42,004 nucleotides of DNA from a virus, in IMG/VR virus record IMGVR_UViG_3300017788_003148, positions 1-42,004 of that record, one strand, 5' to 3'. The position numbers and the translations under genes are program-made. Shown here one piece after another: positions 1 to 7,760 of this stretch. How positions within the stretch are numbered: position 1 is the first letter of the stretch; every line of letters starts with the position of its first letter. The notes beneath the pieces were generated by a model. It was not told the origin of the DNA. It did not search any database and worked only from the letters and a program-made list of their open reading frames with translations.

Positions 1-12
1 ATATATTTTCTA

Positions 13-1455
13 TCATGACCAATCTCTATTATAATGCCATGTGGGGCGAATGAGGTCCGACATATCTACTAGTTCTATTTCAGAAACTGATGAACAAAGA
101 CTATTTGTATTATATGCTCTGTATCCTGACCACGCCCTTTGATCAAACATAATATGGGCTCGGGGTACTATTTCTTTTAATTTTTTTAGTGTATAATTTT
201 CCATCTCTACCCGATATTTTAAACTATAAAATACACTTGTTGAATGATAATTGAATACATGATTTAAATTTATTAACGTACACGGATCGTCTAATTCGGG
301 ATCTATCCAATAGCCTTGATCTTTACCATTGGGTCCTTCGTAATGTAAAAAATCTTTATATCGAAATTCGAATTTGACTTTTTCTTTTATCGTATTCCAA
401 AATTCCTTCCACGAATATCGTTTTTCGATTTCCGACCATTTTTTTTCTAATCCCTCTTTAGTTCCTAGCCATATATTTTCAGGTAAATTTAAGAATTTTG
501 ATTTTCTTATAGAAAATCCATTTAGAAAATTTATATAATCGTTGCCATCCCAGTTAACTAGTTCTTGCATAAATTCTAGACTTAACAGATTATAATCTGT
601 AAATCTTACGGTAGTATTAGAATCGAAGCCATAATAATTTAGATAATGCACAAAGTCTAAACCCATAGCAGGAGAAACTAGATATTTTAGATTTCCATTT
701 AATTTCGGACCGAAATAGATAGAACCTGTACTAAAAGGATTAACCCAATTTCTTGAAGCAACATTTTGTTCTAGATAAAATTCGCTTAATCTAGAGATTA
801 TATCGCTGTTATTATCTGGATAAAGATATTTTTTACTATTTCTAAACTCGTCATTAAAAACATAAACGTTTAGCGAATTTCTTAAAGCTTCTGAAATAAT
901 ATTCCAACCATGGCATTTATGATAATAAACCGTTTCTTCATTGCCCGGTTTGATCCATTTAGGTGTATATTCGTCGTGAAAATTATCTGCACTTCTAATA
1001 GGCGACATTTGATAATGAGTTTTACCTAATTCTCTTTCTCCGATAATAGGACATTTTAATCTGCGGTGATATTCGAGATTAATAATAAAACACTGAGGAT
1101 GTAGTTCGTAATATGCTTCTTTTTTATCTAATATATGTCCTAAAATATAAAAATCATTTTCCTTACAAAATCTCTCGACAAGAGAATAAAAATTTAAATT
1201 ATCGGAGGTTACAGACCCCATAGATGATACAATAGCATAGTCGTATTCTTGGCATGCCTGCCGGAGAATATAATCGGCATCGTAGCCGATTAATACATCG
1301 AATCCCATACCTGTAATTTTTCCAATCTCGAAATCAGCATTATTTTTAACTATCTCTTGTACCCAATTATTTGGATATAGAGAATGATCGTCAATCATAC
1401 AGAATACTATCTTTTTTTGTTCGAACTTAGTAGAATTGAATTTAATTATAGCCAT
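13..1455 (-). CDS. Hypothetical protein, 480 aa
   Basis: I do not recognise this protein. It is a soluble-looking 480-residue product without a clear signal peptide or membrane segment. It is rich in Tyr, Trp and Asn, and its N-terminal part (FCMIDDH near residues 18-24, then VLIGYDADYIL) has the look of an alpha/beta fold with an acidic loop, as in nucleotide-sugar-using enzymes, but no diagnostic motif is visible. The ATG at 1455 lies inside the end of the upstream hydroxylase gene (14-base overlap), so the two are probably co-translated as the last genes of a leftward operon that begins at 6301. Ends in TGA. A glycosyltransferase-like role is only a guess. Confidence 0.6.
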   Translation of the reverse strand: MAIIKFNSTKFEQKKIVFCMIDDHSLYPNNWVQEIVKNNADFEIGKITGMGFDVLIGYDADYILRQACQEYDYAIVSSMGSVTSDNLNFYSLVERFCKENDFYILGHILDKKEAYYELHPQCFIINLEYHRRLKCPIIGERELGKTHYQMSPIRSADNFHDEYTPKWIKPGNEETVYYHKCHGWNIISEALRNSLNVYVFNDEFRNSKKYLYPDNNSDIISRLSEFYLEQNVASRNWVNPFSTGSIYFGPKLNGNLKYLVSPAMGLDFVHYLNYYGFDSNTTVRFTDYNLLSLEFMQELVNWDGNDYINFLNGFSIRKSKFLNLPENIWLGTKEGLEKKWSEIEKRYSWKEFWNTIKEKVKFEFRYKDFLHYEGPNGKDQGYWIDPELDDPCTLINLNHVFNYHSTSVFYSLKYRVEMENYTLKKLKEIVPRAHIMFDQRAWSGYRAYNTNSLCSSVSEIELVDMSDLIRPTWHYNRDWS

Positions 1456-2191
1456 GTTGTTTTTTGTAACTTCTATAAATTAGATCAGAAAACTCGTTGA
1501 TCTTATTTCCGATTACTGCTTCAGCTATGACATGTATCCTATCTTTATCGCTGCGATTGATTACACTATGGTTTTTCGTGATATTGATAATAAACATATC
1601 TCCGGGTTGAAACGGAACTGTGCCAGTGTTTTCTATCACAAAATCACATCCTTGGGGATGTATTAATGCTACATTAATTGCCACCGACTTGTCAAGAACT
1701 TTTAGTTCTGATAGATTGGCTAGTTTCATGTTAGATGGTCGGTCATTATGTATTCCTATAAATCCGTTCGACTTTAATTTCATAAATCGCAATCTTCGAA
1801 ATCTTTCTACCGGAAATTTTTTCCAAAATTCTGTGACTTTAGGTGTTTTTGCAGATAGTTCAGTCCATTGGAATTGATCGTTATCGGCAGATTCATCTGC
1901 TTCTGTATGAGTTATTGATGTTCCGTGTATACAGCAACTCATCCAATCCTGATGCTTTTGATCGATATAATTTTCCGAACTACGATGATGTACGTAATGT
2001 GGTTCGACCATCGCAGATTCTTCGATCCAGTCATTTAAATTTATATCGATATCTATTTTTAACCAACCCATCGAATCTTGTTCAAAAAGCCATTTTGTTA
2101 ATTCCAATGGAGTTAATCCCGAAGGCGGCACTGGAGCTAACCATGATTTATTTTTATGCATTTGAAAAAAAGATTCTAGATTAGCTGTCAT
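1442..2191 (-). CDS. Aspartyl/asparaginyl beta-hydroxylase-like 2OG-Fe(II) oxygenase
   Basis: A 249-residue protein with the double-stranded beta-helix pattern of 2-oxoglutarate iron oxygenases: H148-x-D150 (GIHNDRP), a distal H208 (NHSVIN) and R218 (DRIHVIAEA), the last suited to bind the 2OG carboxylate. The stretch GCDFVIENTGTVPFQPGDMF before the distal His is typical of the aspartyl/asparaginyl hydroxylase branch. The expected reaction is hydroxylation of a peptide or small molecule coupled to 2OG decarboxylation; the substrate is unknown. It overlaps the radical SAM gene upstream by 11 bases and the 480-aa gene downstream by 14. It is one of eight related oxygenase-like genes in the island. 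Its C-terminal helix (NEFSDLIYR) resembles the tail that is cut off in the gene at 4525. Confidence 0.75.
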   Translation of the reverse strand: MTANLESFFQMHKNKSWLAPVPPSGLTPLELTKWLFEQDSMGWLKIDIDINLNDWIEESAMVEPHYVHHRSSENYIDQKHQDWMSCCIHGTSITHTEADESADNDQFQWTELSAKTPKVTEFWKKFPVERFRRLRFMKLKSNGFIGIHNDRPSNMKLANLSELKVLDKSVAINVALIHPQGCDFVIENTGTVPFQPGDMFIINITKNHSVINRSDKDRIHVIAEAVIGNKINEFSDLIYRSYKKQHGYN

Positions 2192-3329
2192 TTAATTGTT
2201 CTAAGTTTATAAATTGATCTCCAAACTGACTGATTATTTTTTCTTCCCACCTACCACAAATACGTGAACAAGTAGTTAATTTTTTACTATGCCAGTAGAT
2301 ATTCCAGGCAGATTGCCATTGATGACTATCGATTATTTCTTTAATTGATCTTTGTTTTAAATTAACTGCATTCCATCCTCCGAGATAATTGATAAAATCT
2401 AGCAATGAGTTTTTTTGATCTTGATGATAACTGAAAGTTATATCATTGTGCTCGGCATAACTGTAGTAAGCAGAACCTAAGAAACAACAGGGATAAAGAT
2501 GCCCTTGTGCATCTACATATATGTCTTTTTCTTTTTGTACTTTACATTCAATCTTAGCCGAATTAATATACTTTCGATAATTTTTTATTTTTTCTTTATC
2601 GATAAAGGTTATTTTATTTTCTTTTGGGGGTTCGAGATTATAAGAATGATTTCCTTTTTTATCCTTGACAGAAAAATATGGTTCATGAATAAATCGCCCG
2701 GTAGCTTTATGATTAAATGATAAAAATCCTAATTCTTTTGCCATTTCCTTGGCAGTATCGAGTTGGTGTTCGTTATGTTTGAACGACAGAAATACCCATT
2801 CTGCTTTACCGCCCGATTGTATAAAATTTTTAGCATTTTCGATAATTTTATTAAAGTTAGTCCCTGTTCTATATAGATGATGTGTATCTTCGAGACCATC
2901 GAGCGCAAAATGAACTAGATGATTTTTAGGTAGAATTTGTGCTAATTTTTTCCACCAGGATTTAGATCTAGCACTACCGTTTGTATGTATTGAAATACAT
3001 AGATTGGGGTTAATCTTTGTTGAGTGTTCAATCATCGGTATTAGATCTTTGGCTAGTATAGGATCACCAAAATTTCCACAATAATACATACTCTGAATTT
3101 GTGTTAATACTTCATTATTGAATATTAATTTAAAATCATTCAATGATAACTCATTTACTATTAGATATGGATTTTCTCCGCCGCCGTGATCGTTTCTTGC
3201 GCACATTGGGCAAGACGCTTGGCAATTCGATGTTACTTCTACATGTATCTGTTTTAATTCATTAAATTTAAACATATTATTTCTAATAGAGAATAGTTTT
3301 TCATCTGTAACATCTAATGGTGTATTCAT
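2181..3329 (-). CDS. Radical SAM/SPASM domain protein
   Basis: A 382-residue radical SAM enzyme. The SAM-binding 4Fe-4S motif is C36-x3-C40-x2-C43 (CQASCPMC), followed by YYCGNFGDP near residue 82 in place of GGEP, and IHTNGS near residue 114. C-terminal cysteines (C262, C281, C282, C354, C358) match a SPASM/twitch domain that would hold auxiliary iron-sulfur clusters. SPASM enzymes commonly modify ribosomal peptides or proteins, so a peptide substrate is an inference. The start overlaps the stop of the upstream radical SAM gene (ATGA, 3326-3329), which indicates translational coupling. No obvious precursor peptide lies beside it. Confidence 0.85.
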   Translation of the reverse strand: MNTPLDVTDEKLFSIRNNMFKFNELKQIHVEVTSNCQASCPMCARNDHGGGENPYLIVNELSLNDFKLIFNNEVLTQIQSMYYCGNFGDPILAKDLIPMIEHSTKINPNLCISIHTNGSARSKSWWKKLAQILPKNHLVHFALDGLEDTHHLYRTGTNFNKIIENAKNFIQSGGKAEWVFLSFKHNEHQLDTAKEMAKELGFLSFNHKATGRFIHEPYFSVKDKKGNHSYNLEPPKENKITFIDKEKIKNYRKYINSAKIECKVQKEKDIYVDAQGHLYPCCFLGSAYYSYAEHNDITFSYHQDQKNSLLDFINYLGGWNAVNLKQRSIKEIIDSHQWQSAWNIYWHSKKLTTCSRICGRWEEKIISQFGDQFINLEQLNDS

Positions 3330-4444
3330 TTAAAATCTTTCTTATTGAGATTAAAATCTATTCTAGTTTCTGGACCAGTCATCACTCTATGACCTTGATA
3401 CCAACCTTTTCTCAATCCATCCCTTAAAATTGATTGGATTAAAAATGTACTAAATGTGTTTGGCATAAACATAGCGTAAGGTCCCATGTACATATAACTA
3501 GTATCAACTGTTTTTACTGTTGCCCAATGTATGATCTGTAAGTTTTGCCGGCCATCTAAAATGTGCCCAACATGATAAGGATTACTTCCATAATTTGGAT
3601 GTTTTTCAAATTTTATATTTTTCTTTTGAGCGATCTCACTGATCCATTTTACAATATCGCTTGCAAAAATTTCTCCATTATTCACATAAGGCACGCCGAT
3701 TTCAGCTGGCGAACGAATACAAAAATCTTTTGGTTTTACATTGTGTTCTAACAACCAGAGAATTTTGTCAATTACTTTTTCAACTTGTTCTTTACTTTCG
3801 ACTGTGAAGGACAATTGGCCAAAATTTAAATCAGAATTAATCAAATTAATTAGTGTCTTATTTACATTCTTCCAAACTTTTTCATTATGATAGTCTTGAT
3901 GATGTATACTCATATTAATCCACTTTAATCCTGCGTTTTTAAGTGAATTTAAATATTGTTCATTCTGTAACCTAATTCCATTTGTGTATACACTACAAAT
4001 TCTATTTTCTTCGCCACGAAATTTTAAATTTTGTATTTCTCTTATAATAATTGGCAAGTCATCTCTTATAGTAGGTTCACCGCCAGATAAACATATATCG
4101 TTTGTTGGTGCAGTATCAACTTTTTTGAGTATCCATTCCAAGGACTTATCTCCAATTTTATTGTCTGGTATGAAATAACAATGTTTACACCTAACATTAC
4201 ATCGATCAGTAACTTCAATAACCGTAACATTATTATAATTGTCGTATGTAGCGTTAGGACTTTTTTGCACACAACTGTCCCAAAACTTGTAATCCCTCTC
4301 AACCATAGCCTCTTCATAACCGTGTTCTGGACAGGTCTTTGTGATGTAAGCAGCACCATCACTTCTATATTCTATATGAGCTGGCAATTCTCTATAACAG
4401 GTACCGCACAACCCTGTTGTAAAGTATTTTTTTATTATTTCCAT
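3326..4444 (-). CDS. Radical SAM protein with N-terminal zinc-ribbon-like motif (Tes/MmpA-like)
   Basis: A 372-residue protein. The N-terminus has C13-x2-C16 followed by C38-P-E-H41-G, the layout seen in archaeal tetraether synthase (Tes) and the methanopterin methylase MJ0619 family. The radical SAM motif is C82-x3-C86-x2-C89 (CNVRCKHCY) and GGEP is at 121-124. It is shorter than the roughly 500-residue archaeal enzymes and shows few C-terminal cysteines, so the accessory cluster domain may be reduced. Those relatives join or methylate unactivated sp3 carbons; the substrate here is unknown. Its ATG is in a TAATG arrangement with the frame that continues past the TAG of the upstream hydroxylase gene. 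Confidence 0.8.
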   Translation of the reverse strand: MEIIKKYFTTGLCGTCYRELPAHIEYRSDGAAYITKTCPEHGYEEAMVERDYKFWDSCVQKSPNATYDNYNNVTVIEVTDRCNVRCKHCYFIPDNKIGDKSLEWILKKVDTAPTNDICLSGGEPTIRDDLPIIIREIQNLKFRGEENRICSVYTNGIRLQNEQYLNSLKNAGLKWINMSIHHQDYHNEKVWKNVNKTLINLINSDLNFGQLSFTVESKEQVEKVIDKILWLLEHNVKPKDFCIRSPAEIGVPYVNNGEIFASDIVKWISEIAQKKNIKFEKHPNYGSNPYHVGHILDGRQNLQIIHWATVKTVDTSYMYMGPYAMFMPNTFSTFLIQSILRDGLRKGWYQGHRVMTGPETRIDFNLNKKDFK

Positions 4445-4524
4445 TAAGTATCTCTTTCTTTTATCTTAAAAATCAGATCTGTGACAAACTCATGGTCAAG
4501 TTCTGTTGAATTGTTATCTTCAAA
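4444..4524 (-). other. In-frame C-terminal tail of the hydroxylase beyond its TAG
   Basis: These 26 codons plus TAA continue the reading frame of the hydroxylase gene immediately after its TAG. The tail looks like real coding sequence: it resembles the end of the paralogue, and its TAA overlaps the next ATG (TAATG), the same junction type used elsewhere in the window. If the TAG were not a stop, the product would be about 262 residues, close to the 249 of the paralogue. Confidence 0.55.
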
Positions 4525-5232
4525 CTATATGATTGTTTCCTGATCTAAGGATAATGCAAGAATGTCTTTAACCCAGACACTACCATATATATGTACACGA
4601 TCGGTATTACCTCTATTGTCTGTGCTGTGTAGATATGTGGTGTTAACAAGATAACACCAACCATCGGCGGGTAAATGAACATCTTCGCCATTGATAATAA
4701 ACTTAGCTTCTGGGTTTGTGATAATAGGTATATGAAATCTAAATTTATTATCTTCGTCCTGATGCTGAGGTAATTTAGTCTGCGGAGTATGAACAGCAAT
4801 TTGTATATCGTGAGGCGGACAAGGCATAGAAGAAAAAATTTCAAGAGCATATCCTTTACAACATTCTCTCGCACCTAACGGTTCGTCTCTGATGTTTCTA
4901 GGCATCAATGCATCATATTCCGGTTTAGCTATGTATCTCAGCCAAGGTACAGGTCCTTTTCTATCATCCCCCCAAGTGAGCATTAACCAGGAAGTATCTG
5001 TTTTTAATCCATCTCCAGTTAATTTATTAGCATCATATTTCCACATATCTTTGTGTTTGCCATAAAACCAAAACCAGTCTGAATATTCTTTTTTTGTTTG
5101 AGAATACCATTCTAATAATTTGTTTTGATCTATTTTAAACCATTTTTTAATGATCCAACCGGTATCGATTATTGGATAATCTGTGATGCAATCAACTACA
5201 GATGACAGAGGGTTTGAATTCATCTCGATCAT
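4525..5232 (-). CDS. Aspartyl/asparaginyl hydroxylase-like oxygenase, probably truncated by in-frame TAG
   Basis: A 235-residue beta-helix oxygenase with H157-x-D159 (LPQHQDED), distal H202 (YLHSTDNRG) and R212 (DRVHIYGSVW), so the catalytic core is complete. Translation stops at a TAG (4525-4527). The same frame stays open for 26 more codons and then ends at TAA in a TAATG overlap with the next gene. The extra residues (HEFVTDLIFKIKERDT) resemble the C-terminal helix of the paralogue at 1442-2191 (NEFSDLIYRSYKK). The TAG is therefore probably a recent nonsense change, a readthrough site or a sequence error. The ATG overlaps the upstream stop as ATGA (5229-5232). Confidence 0.75.
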   Translation of the reverse strand: MIEMNSNPLSSVVDCITDYPIIDTGWIIKKWFKIDQNKLLEWYSQTKKEYSDWFWFYGKHKDMWKYDANKLTGDGLKTDTSWLMLTWGDDRKGPVPWLRYIAKPEYDALMPRNIRDEPLGARECCKGYALEIFSSMPCPPHDIQIAVHTPQTKLPQHQDEDNKFRFHIPIITNPEAKFIINGEDVHLPADGWCYLVNTTYLHSTDNRGNTDRVHIYGSVWVKDILALSLDQETII

Positions 5233-5813
5233 GATTCTAATCTTCGTATTACTTCTTCTATAGATGGCACAGGAAATTTAATTCCTAGAGAAACAGAAGT
5301 TCTTAATTCGGGGGCTACAATTAAATGTGGAATACTGGTGTTGATTAATGCAGGGCCTTGATCATTCCATATCGCGCTCGGCCGAATTCCTTTAACATTT
5401 ATTGGTATATATGCTGTTACGTTATCGGTTTTCCATCCAGTGTCAATTTCATTTTCAAATCTAACAGTTTTATCGATATTATCTATGTCATAGAAATTTA
5501 CTTGACTTTTGTTAGTATTTAAAGTCCAATTTATGGCACAGGGTGATATTTCTCCACAAGCATCGCAATCGATATGTGCCCATATTGGATCATTACAAAA
5601 CCAATTCCAGATTATAATTTTATCTATTAATATCTCTTTGGATTTTAAATATGCTACAAATTCTAAATTTAAAATGTTAGGGTCAAATGTCTGTTTATGT
5701 ACGAATTGATCAGATATATTTTTTTCTTCTATTATTTTCACAGATCGAACATCGACAAGATTATTAAAATCAAACGGCAGTAGATGCGAAATGTTTTTAT
5801 AGAATATTGTCAT
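5229..5813 (-). CDS. 2OG-Fe(II) oxygenase-like protein
   Basis: A 194-residue protein with H80-x-D82 (AHIDCD), a distal H163 (SIPHLIV) and R171 (RTSVSLG). The layout is that of a compact 2OG oxygenase core, a form common in marine phages. Between the metal ligands, ACGEISPCAINWTLNT followed by VNFYD is a pattern shared with similar phage proteins I have seen. Substrate unknown. It is joined to both neighbours by ATGA overlaps (5229-5232 and 5810-5813), so it belongs to the same leftward operon. No SD is evident, consistent with reliance on coupled translation. Confidence 0.7.
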   Translation of the reverse strand: MTIFYKNISHLLPFDFNNLVDVRSVKIIEEKNISDQFVHKQTFDPNILNLEFVAYLKSKEILIDKIIIWNWFCNDPIWAHIDCDACGEISPCAINWTLNTNKSQVNFYDIDNIDKTVRFENEIDTGWKTDNVTAYIPINVKGIRPSAIWNDQGPALINTSIPHLIVAPELRTSVSLGIKFPVPSIEEVIRRLES

Positions 5814-6301
5814 GGCGCGATATTTGTTGCGATCTGCAGAGAGATTTTAGGTAAAAATCCTATATTAACAGCACCATGCCATATTTGATTATCCTCGAAT
5901 TCGAATAAATCTCCTGCTTGATAATTTGTCAAGATTTTATCAGCGTAGGTAAAAATATGACCGGGTTGATAGTCTTGATAAGCCATCCAGAATCTTTTTA
6001 ATTTAATATTGTCGGAGTAAGAATCAACATGCATAGGAAACATATCGCCTGGATTTAGTTTACTAAACCACCAATGATAAACCTGATCAAATGGTAAATT
6101 GATATCGTTTCCTAAATGACGATGATCGTAAAACTCCCATCTTAACTTTTTAATATCGTAGCCTGCTTCCACCCATTTTTTGTATACCTCAGATTGGTGA
6201 TTTTGAGTGGTATCTGTTGGTCGAACGTCACCGATATTTTTGATTATTTTTTCAATGACAATATTGGATACTAAATGACGATAATTTCCAAGATATTTCA
6301 T
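5810..6301 (-). CDS. Small 2OG oxygenase-like hydroxylase
   Basis: A 163-residue beta-helix protein with H91-x-D93 (PMHVDSY) and distal H142 (WHGAVNIGF). A lysine (PKISLQI, K152) sits where the 2OG-binding arginine is expected. It is a clear paralogue of the gene at 16418-16987, which keeps the order SPGKCVPWHWD ... GHIF ... H-x-GVN-GF-PK. This is the first gene of the leftward operon running to position 13. The ATG at 6301 has no SD; a GATAAATA box ends five bases before it, which suggests a very short or absent leader. Confidence 0.7.
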   Translation of the reverse strand: MKYLGNYRHLVSNIVIEKIIKNIGDVRPTDTTQNHQSEVYKKWVEAGYDIKKLRWEFYDHRHLGNDINLPFDQVYHWWFSKLNPGDMFPMHVDSYSDNIKLKRFWMAYQDYQPGHIFTYADKILTNYQAGDLFEFEDNQIWHGAVNIGFLPKISLQIATNIAP

Positions 6302-6306
6302 AAAAA

Positions 6307-6314
6307 TATTTATC
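6307..6314 (-). promoter_or_regulatory. Candidate T4-type late promoter box (GATAAATA)
   Basis: GATAAATA on the minus strand matches seven of eight bases of the T4 late -10 element TATAAATA. It ends five bases before the ATG at 6301, so the expected transcript would begin at or next to the start codon. The same octamer occurs upstream of genes at 14597 and 19102. Confidence 0.4.
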
Positions 6315-6327
6315 GGGCTGCAGGATC

Positions 6328-6335
6328 ATTAAATA
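6328..6335 (+). promoter_or_regulatory. Candidate late promoter box (ATTAAATA)
   Basis: ATTAAATA lies six bases before the ATG at 6342, which has no convincing SD. It is divergent from the GATAAATA box at 6307-6314. It resembles the T4 late -10 element, but with two mismatches to TATAAATA in AT-rich DNA it is weak on its own. Confidence 0.3.
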
Positions 6336-6341
6336 TATTTT

Positions 6342-7760
6342 ATGTCAGAAAATATCTACTGGTTAAAACCAGAAAATACTAAACTAGGGTTATGGCAACA
6401 CAACATTCAAAAAATAACAGATAGCCATACTTTTTGTATTCTACCTTGGATACATTTTGCTACAAGACCCAATGGAGATATGCGGCTTTGTTGTAATTCT
6501 AATTCCAGTGGGGCGGGATTTGATCATGCTATCGGGTTAGTAAAAAACGAAATAGGAGTTCCGGCAAATTTTGGTAGAGAAACTCCGATGAGCGCATGGA
6601 ACAACGACTATATGCGCAGTGTAAGAACGGCGATGTTAGATAATAAAATTCCCTCTAGCTGTAAAAAATGTTTCGACGAAGAATCAAACAATGTCATATC
6701 TAAACGTATGTGGGAAACAGTAACTTGGATGGATGAGGGATTAGATTTAGCAGAGTTAATCGACCAAACTTCTCAGGATGGTAGTGTGCCTGAAAAATTA
6801 TTTTATCTCGATCTTAGATTAGGTCATACTTGTAATTTAAAATGTATTATGTGTAGTCCTCATGATAGCAGCCAATGGGTTGCAGATCATAAAAAAGTAT
6901 ATCCGTTATTCCAACATACTGAGCTTAAGAAACAGATGACTTGGGATAGAAAAAGTTTTGATAATTTTTGGCATGAGAATCCCGAGTTTTGGAAAGAAAT
7001 GTACCAACAAATACCCAATTTGAAGCAGATATATTTTGCCGGCGGCGAGCCTTTAATGATAAAAGAACATAAGTTATTTCTTGAAGAAATAGTTCGACAA
7101 GGTTATGCTGATAAAATATTGATAAGATACAATACCAACGGATTATTAATCGATGATGAAATTATAAATTTATGGAAGCATTTTAAAAAGGTTAAAGTTG
7201 GAGTAAGCATAGATGCACTCGACGAAAGAAATTATTATATAAGATTTCCAACCGATTGGAGTAAAGTTGTGAAGAATTTACATAAACTTGATAATACTCC
7301 TGAAAGTATACAAGTTAGCATAGCTACTGCGATTCAGATTTTAAATATCAAACATCTTCCAGATTTTGCAAAATGGAAAATAATTCAGGGGTTTAAAAAA
7401 ATAAATTTTGAAAATGTTATCGAAGGTATGCAGGCCGGTGGCGGGATTTTTAATATGCATCTTTTATATATACCAACATTCTTAAGTATTAAATGCCTGC
7501 CCGAAAATGAAAAAACAGAAGTAAGAAAAATTTTTGCAAAATTTGCAGATTGGCTATTCGAAAATTATAGGCAGGATACCGATTTTTGGAAATATAATCC
7601 GTACGGATGGAAACGTTGGCAAGCGATATTAGATTTTATGAATAGTGAAGATCATACACATTTATTGCCTGCATTTCGAGAATATATAGAAACAATGGAT
7701 AAACAAAGAGGATTGAATTTTAGAAAGACATTTCCTGAATTAGAGTCATTGTTATGTTAA
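6342..7760 (+). CDS. Twitch domain-containing radical SAM protein
   Basis: A 472-residue radical SAM enzyme of the type with an N-terminal twitch domain. Its cluster cysteines are C32 (FCILPWIHF), C50-C51 (MRLCCNS) and C107-x2-C110 (CKKC), placed ahead of the core motif C164-x3-C168-x2-C171 (CNLKCIMC). AGGEP is at 233-237. Such proteins are widespread in marine phages; the reaction is not known. It is the outer member of a mirror pair: twitch radical SAM then short radical SAM on the plus strand here, facing the same two types on the minus strand (8738-10949). It overlaps the next gene by seven bases. Confidence 0.88.
   Translation: MSENIYWLKPENTKLGLWQHNIQKITDSHTFCILPWIHFATRPNGDMRLCCNSNSSGAGFDHAIGLVKNEIGVPANFGRETPMSAWNNDYMRSVRTAMLDNKIPSSCKKCFDEESNNVISKRMWETVTWMDEGLDLAELIDQTSQDGSVPEKLFYLDLRLGHTCNLKCIMCSPHDSSQWVADHKKVYPLFQHTELKKQMTWDRKSFDNFWHENPEFWKEMYQQIPNLKQIYFAGGEPLMIKEHKLFLEEIVRQGYADKILIRYNTNGLLIDDEIINLWKHFKKVKVGVSIDALDERNYYIRFPTDWSKVVKNLHKLDNTPESIQVSIATAIQILNIKHLPDFAKWKIIQGFKKINFENVIEGMQAGGGIFNMHLLYIPTFLSIKCLPENEKTEVRKIFAKFADWLFENYRQDTDFWKYNPYGWKRWQAILDFMNSEDHTHLLPAFREYIETMDKQRGLNFRKTFPELESLLC

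Noticed and set aside
1620-2184. Plus-strand open frames of 85 and 113 codons
   Set aside because: They are antisense to the hydroxylase gene with a clear HxD...H site, and lack SD sites and recognisable content.
4525-4527. Genome-wide reassignment of TAG to an amino acid
   Set aside because: thyA ends with TAG exactly at the conserved family C-terminus (19150-19152), and the gene at 16418 also ends with TAG, so TAG is a working stop here.
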